From NCBI RefSeq assembly GCF_004004565.1, contig NZ_SACM01000001.1, positions 248,001 to 312,000 on the forward strand: a DNA stretch of 64,000 bases. Direction: 5' to 3'. Positions 61,810-64,000 of this stretch are shown here, in pieces. The translations under genes were made by a program, and so were the position numbers. Source of the DNA: Inhella crocodyli. GTDB lineage: Bacteria; Pseudomonadota; Gammaproteobacteria; Burkholderiales; Burkholderiaceae_C. Every line of letters starts with the position of its first letter. Position 1 is the first letter of the stretch. The notes under the pieces were generated by a model. That model was not told where the DNA came from. It worked only from the letters and a program-made list of their open reading frames with translations, and made no database searches.

Positions 61810-63162
61810 ATGCCCCGTTTGGCCCTGCCCCTGCTGGCGATCCTCGGCGCTTTTGCCGCCACCGCCCAAGCCCAAAGCTTGAACCAGCTGTACCAAGCGG
61901 CTCGCGATTACGACGCGACATTCCTGGCCGCGCGCGCCCAGGCGGAAACGGCGCAGCACCGCCTCACGCAGGCCGAGTCCTTGCGCAAGCCCACGCTGGG
62001 CTTGGGCGTCGGCAGCACCTACGGCCAGGCCCGGCCCCTGAGCGCCACGGTGCCCGTCGGCAATGGCAACCGGGTGGACTACAACACCAACACCAACACC
62101 ACGACCACGACGGCGGGCTTGCAGGCGAGCTACAGCCTCTACAACCGGGCCAACGGGGTCTCCATCTCGCAGGCCGAACGGGCCGTGGTGGTGTCCCGGG
62201 CCGACTTGGACGTGGCCGAGCAGGACCTGATCGTGCGGGTCACGCAGGCCTACTTTGACGTGTTGGCCGCGCGGGAGGCGCTGTCGACCGCCCAGGCCAG
62301 CAAGAAGTTCATCGCCGAGCAGTTGGCGTCCGCCAAGCGCAATTTCGAAGTGGGCACCGCCACCATCACCGACACGCGCGAAGCCCAGGCCCGTTTTGAC
62401 CGGGCCAGCGCGCAAGAACTTGCCGCCGAGAACGACCTGCGCGTCAAGCGCGTGACCCTCGACCAGTTGGTGGGTCGCACCGACGTGGACCCCAAGCCGC
62501 TGGCCCAACCCGTTGCCTTGCCGGCTGTCGAGCCGGTGAACCTGGATCCGTGGCTGAGCCAGGCGGACGAGGCCCATCCGCAAGTCCGCCGTGCCCGCCT
62601 GGGCCTGGAAGTGGCCCAGCTGGAAGTGGACAAGGCCAAGGCGGCCACCGGTCCGACGGTGGATTTGAATGGCAGCCTGGGGGCGCAAGACCTGCGGGGT
62701 TCGAGCACCAACACCGGGCTGCGTGGCAGCGTGGCCAATGCTTCGGTGGGCATTCAGTTGAAGATGCCGCTGTACACCGGGGGCGCCACCGACGCCCGCG
62801 TTCGAGAGACCCTGGCCCTGGCCGAGAAGTCGCGCAATGACGTGGAGTTCGCACGCCGGTCGGTGGCCGAAGCCACGCGACGCAGCTTCTTCGGTTTGCA
62901 GTCGCTGAAGGCGCAGGTCAAGGCCTTGGAGGCCGCCGAATCCAGCAGCAAGCTCGCCCTGGAGGCCACGCAGCTGGGCTACAAGGTGGGGGTGCGCGTC
63001 AACCTCGACGTGTTGAATGCCCAAGCGCAATTGATCGCGGTGCAGAACGACCTGGCCAAGGCGCGCTACGACGTCATCGTCACCAGCCTTCGCCTGCGTC
63101 AGGCCTCGGGGCAGCTGCGTCCCGAGGACGTGGCCAACCTGGACGCGCTGCTGGCCAAGTAA
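61810..63162 (+). CDS. tolC: TolC-family outer-membrane channel
   Basis: TolC trimers form the outer-membrane duct of type I secretion and drug-efflux systems. The 450-residue protein has a signal peptide (MPRLALPLLAILGAFAATAQ/AQS) and the two internally repeated OEP domains. Visible features are SLNQLYQAARDYDATFLAAR, YSLYNRANGVSISQAERAV, NFEVGTATITDTREAQARFD and, in repeat two, YKVGVRVNLDVLNAQAQLIA. ATG 61810 has a GAAGGA ribosome site; the longer frame is not coding. The yaaA gene follows in a TAATG overlap. The partner pump genes are not in the window. Confidence 0.94.
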   Translation: MPRLALPLLAILGAFAATAQAQSLNQLYQAARDYDATFLAARAQAETAQHRLTQAESLRKPTLGLGVGSTYGQARPLSATVPVGNGNRVDYNTNTNTTTTTAGLQASYSLYNRANGVSISQAERAVVVSRADLDVAEQDLIVRVTQAYFDVLAAREALSTAQASKKFIAEQLASAKRNFEVGTATITDTREAQARFDRASAQELAAENDLRVKRVTLDQLVGRTDVDPKPLAQPVALPAVEPVNLDPWLSQADEAHPQVRRARLGLEVAQLEVDKAKAATGPTVDLNGSLGAQDLRGSSTNTGLRGSVANASVGIQLKMPLYTGGATDARVRETLALAEKSRNDVEFARRSVAEATRRSFFGLQSLKAQVKALEAAESSSKLALEATQLGYKVGVRVNLDVLNAQAQLIAVQNDLAKARYDVIVTSLRLRQASGQLRPEDVANLDALLAK

Positions 63163-63950
63163 TGCTCCTGCTGCTGTCGCCAGCCAAGACGCTCGACTAC
63201 GAATCGCCCATCCCGCCGGCCTGGTCGTCCCAAAGCTTGGGGCGACCGGCCCTGGTCGAGCAGTCCCAGCCGCTCATCGAGCGGCTTCGCGCTTTGTCGG
63301 TCTCGCAAGTGGCCGAGCTGATGGAGTTGTCACCGGCCTTGGCCCAGCTGAATGTCGATCGCTACCAGGCTTGGCGGCCCCGGCACACGGAAGCCAACAG
63401 CCGTGCGGCGCTGCTGGCCTTCAACGGCGATGTGTACGAGGGCCTGGACGCCGCCAGCTTCACAACGGACGACATCGCCCAGGCGCAAGCGCGACTGCTG
63501 ATCTTGTCCGGGCTCTACGGCCTGTTGCGCCCCCTGGACCGCCTGCAACCCTACCGGCTTGAAATGGGGCGGCCTTTGGCCACCGACCGCGGGCCCAACC
63601 TCTATGCCTACTGGGGCGATCAACTGGCCCACGCGATTCAGAAGCGCGCGGCTCAGCAAACCGTGCCCGTGGTGGTGAACCTGGCCTCGCAGGAGTACTT
63701 CAAAGCCGCACGCCGTCCTGCCTTGAAAGCACCGGTGGTCGACTGCGTGTTCGAAGACGACCAAGGCAAGGGGCCCAAAGTGATCAGCTTCTTCGCCAAG
63801 CGGGCCCGCGGGTTGATGGCCCGCTGGGTGCTGCGCGAACGCATCGATCACCCCGATGCCTTGCGCGCCTTCTCGGGCGAGGGCTACGCTTGGCAGCGCG
63901 AGGCGTCTTCGCCGTCGCGTTTCGTTTTCCGTCGCACGCATCCTCACTGA
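63162..63950 (+). CDS. yaaA: Peroxide-stress protein YaaA (DUF328)
   Basis: YaaA lowers free iron and limits peroxide damage in E. coli, and it has a DNA-binding fold. The 262-residue protein shows the family start MLLLLSPAKTLDYESP, the LAFNGDVYEGLDA and LSGLYGLLRPLDRLQPYRLE blocks, and VINLASQEYF-type (VVNLASQEYFKA) and FEDDQGKGPKVISFFAKRAR segments. It overlaps tolC by one base and the next gene by one base, so the three are cotranscribed. Confidence 0.95.
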   Translation: MLLLLSPAKTLDYESPIPPAWSSQSLGRPALVEQSQPLIERLRALSVSQVAELMELSPALAQLNVDRYQAWRPRHTEANSRAALLAFNGDVYEGLDAASFTTDDIAQAQARLLILSGLYGLLRPLDRLQPYRLEMGRPLATDRGPNLYAYWGDQLAHAIQKRAAQQTVPVVVNLASQEYFKAARRPALKAPVVDCVFEDDQGKGPKVISFFAKRARGLMARWVLRERIDHPDALRAFSGEGYAWQREASSPSRFVFRRTHPH

Positions 63951-64000
63951 TGGCCACTCAGTACGTCACCCCCGATTTGCGCCGCTGGATCGGCGAACAA
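63950..64000 (+). CDS. First 17 codons of an unidentified gene (runs off the window)
   Basis: The ATG shares its A with the stop codon of yaaA and opens MATQYVTPDLRRWIGEQ before the window ends. The junction (TGATG) is of the same coupled kind used throughout this region, so it is a real start, but 17 residues do not identify a family. Confidence 0.6.
   Translation, partial: MATQYVTPDLRRWIGEQ

Overview
The window is GC-rich (roughly 70% by eye) and packed with head-to-tail genes, many overlapping by 1 to 13 bases. Gene content (AcnA next to AcnB, a GlnD/Map/UppP block, Pcm-TolC-YaaA, a large Che cluster, an ArsR-ArsI-ArsC-aquaporin operon) fits a betaproteobacterium of the Burkholderiales, probably near the Leptothrix/Rubrivivax/Comamonadaceae group. 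That placement is inferred from the protein families; no rRNA is present. I see no IS element, prophage, CRISPR array or replication origin. No stretch over 300 bases lacks a gene.

Layout. 1-6.7 kb: 5' part of glgX, aat, a YffB/ArsC-like protein, riboflavin synthase, an exported GH30 glycosidase, then NADP-type isocitrate dehydrogenase divergent from a LysR regulator. 6.7-15.9 kb: an unknown exported protein, a CapV-like patatin phospholipase 4 nt behind acnA, acnB with a clear terminator, and a vapBC toxin-antitoxin pair just upstream of acnB. 16-36.4 kb: one long forward run carrying a solute-binding protein, two sensor kinases (one a 1786-residue hybrid), a CheZ-like protein, CheY, a STAS protein, CheA, two chemoreceptors, CheW, CheR, CheD and CheB. 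A CheY-like regulator and a six-TM chemoreceptor follow. No flagellar gene is present, so this looks like a self-contained chemosensory array whose output is not visible here. 38.5-48 kb: an XdhC-like protein, a 28-codon ORF behind two LexA-like boxes, a propeller-type diguanylate cyclase, an Lrp regulator divergent from a lone acetolactate-synthase-like large subunit with a consensus Lrp box between them, then a repetitive proline-rich protein coupled to a chromate transporter.

48.2-51.2 kb is an arsenic operon: ArsR, a fatty-acid-hydroxylase-like membrane protein, an ArsI-like C-As lyase with a Cys-rich tail, ArsC and an AqpS-like channel. The plausible logic is arsenate reduction and C-As cleavage to As(III), then exit through the channel; the role of the hydroxylase is open. 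51.2-53.8 kb (reverse strand) holds a cyclic-nucleotide-binding patatin phospholipase, a membrane cNMP-binding protein and tRNA-Ala(CGC), with the last CDS running into the tRNA. 54-64 kb is housekeeping: rubrerythrin, an S9 oligopeptidase, map-glnD, uppP, pcm, tolC, yaaA and the first codons of one more gene.

Most promising for new biology: the putative SOS microprotein at 39.6 kb, the hydroxylase-containing arsenic operon, the CheZ-like protein and its shared C-terminus, the CDS/tRNA overlap, and the repeat protein coupled to ChrA.
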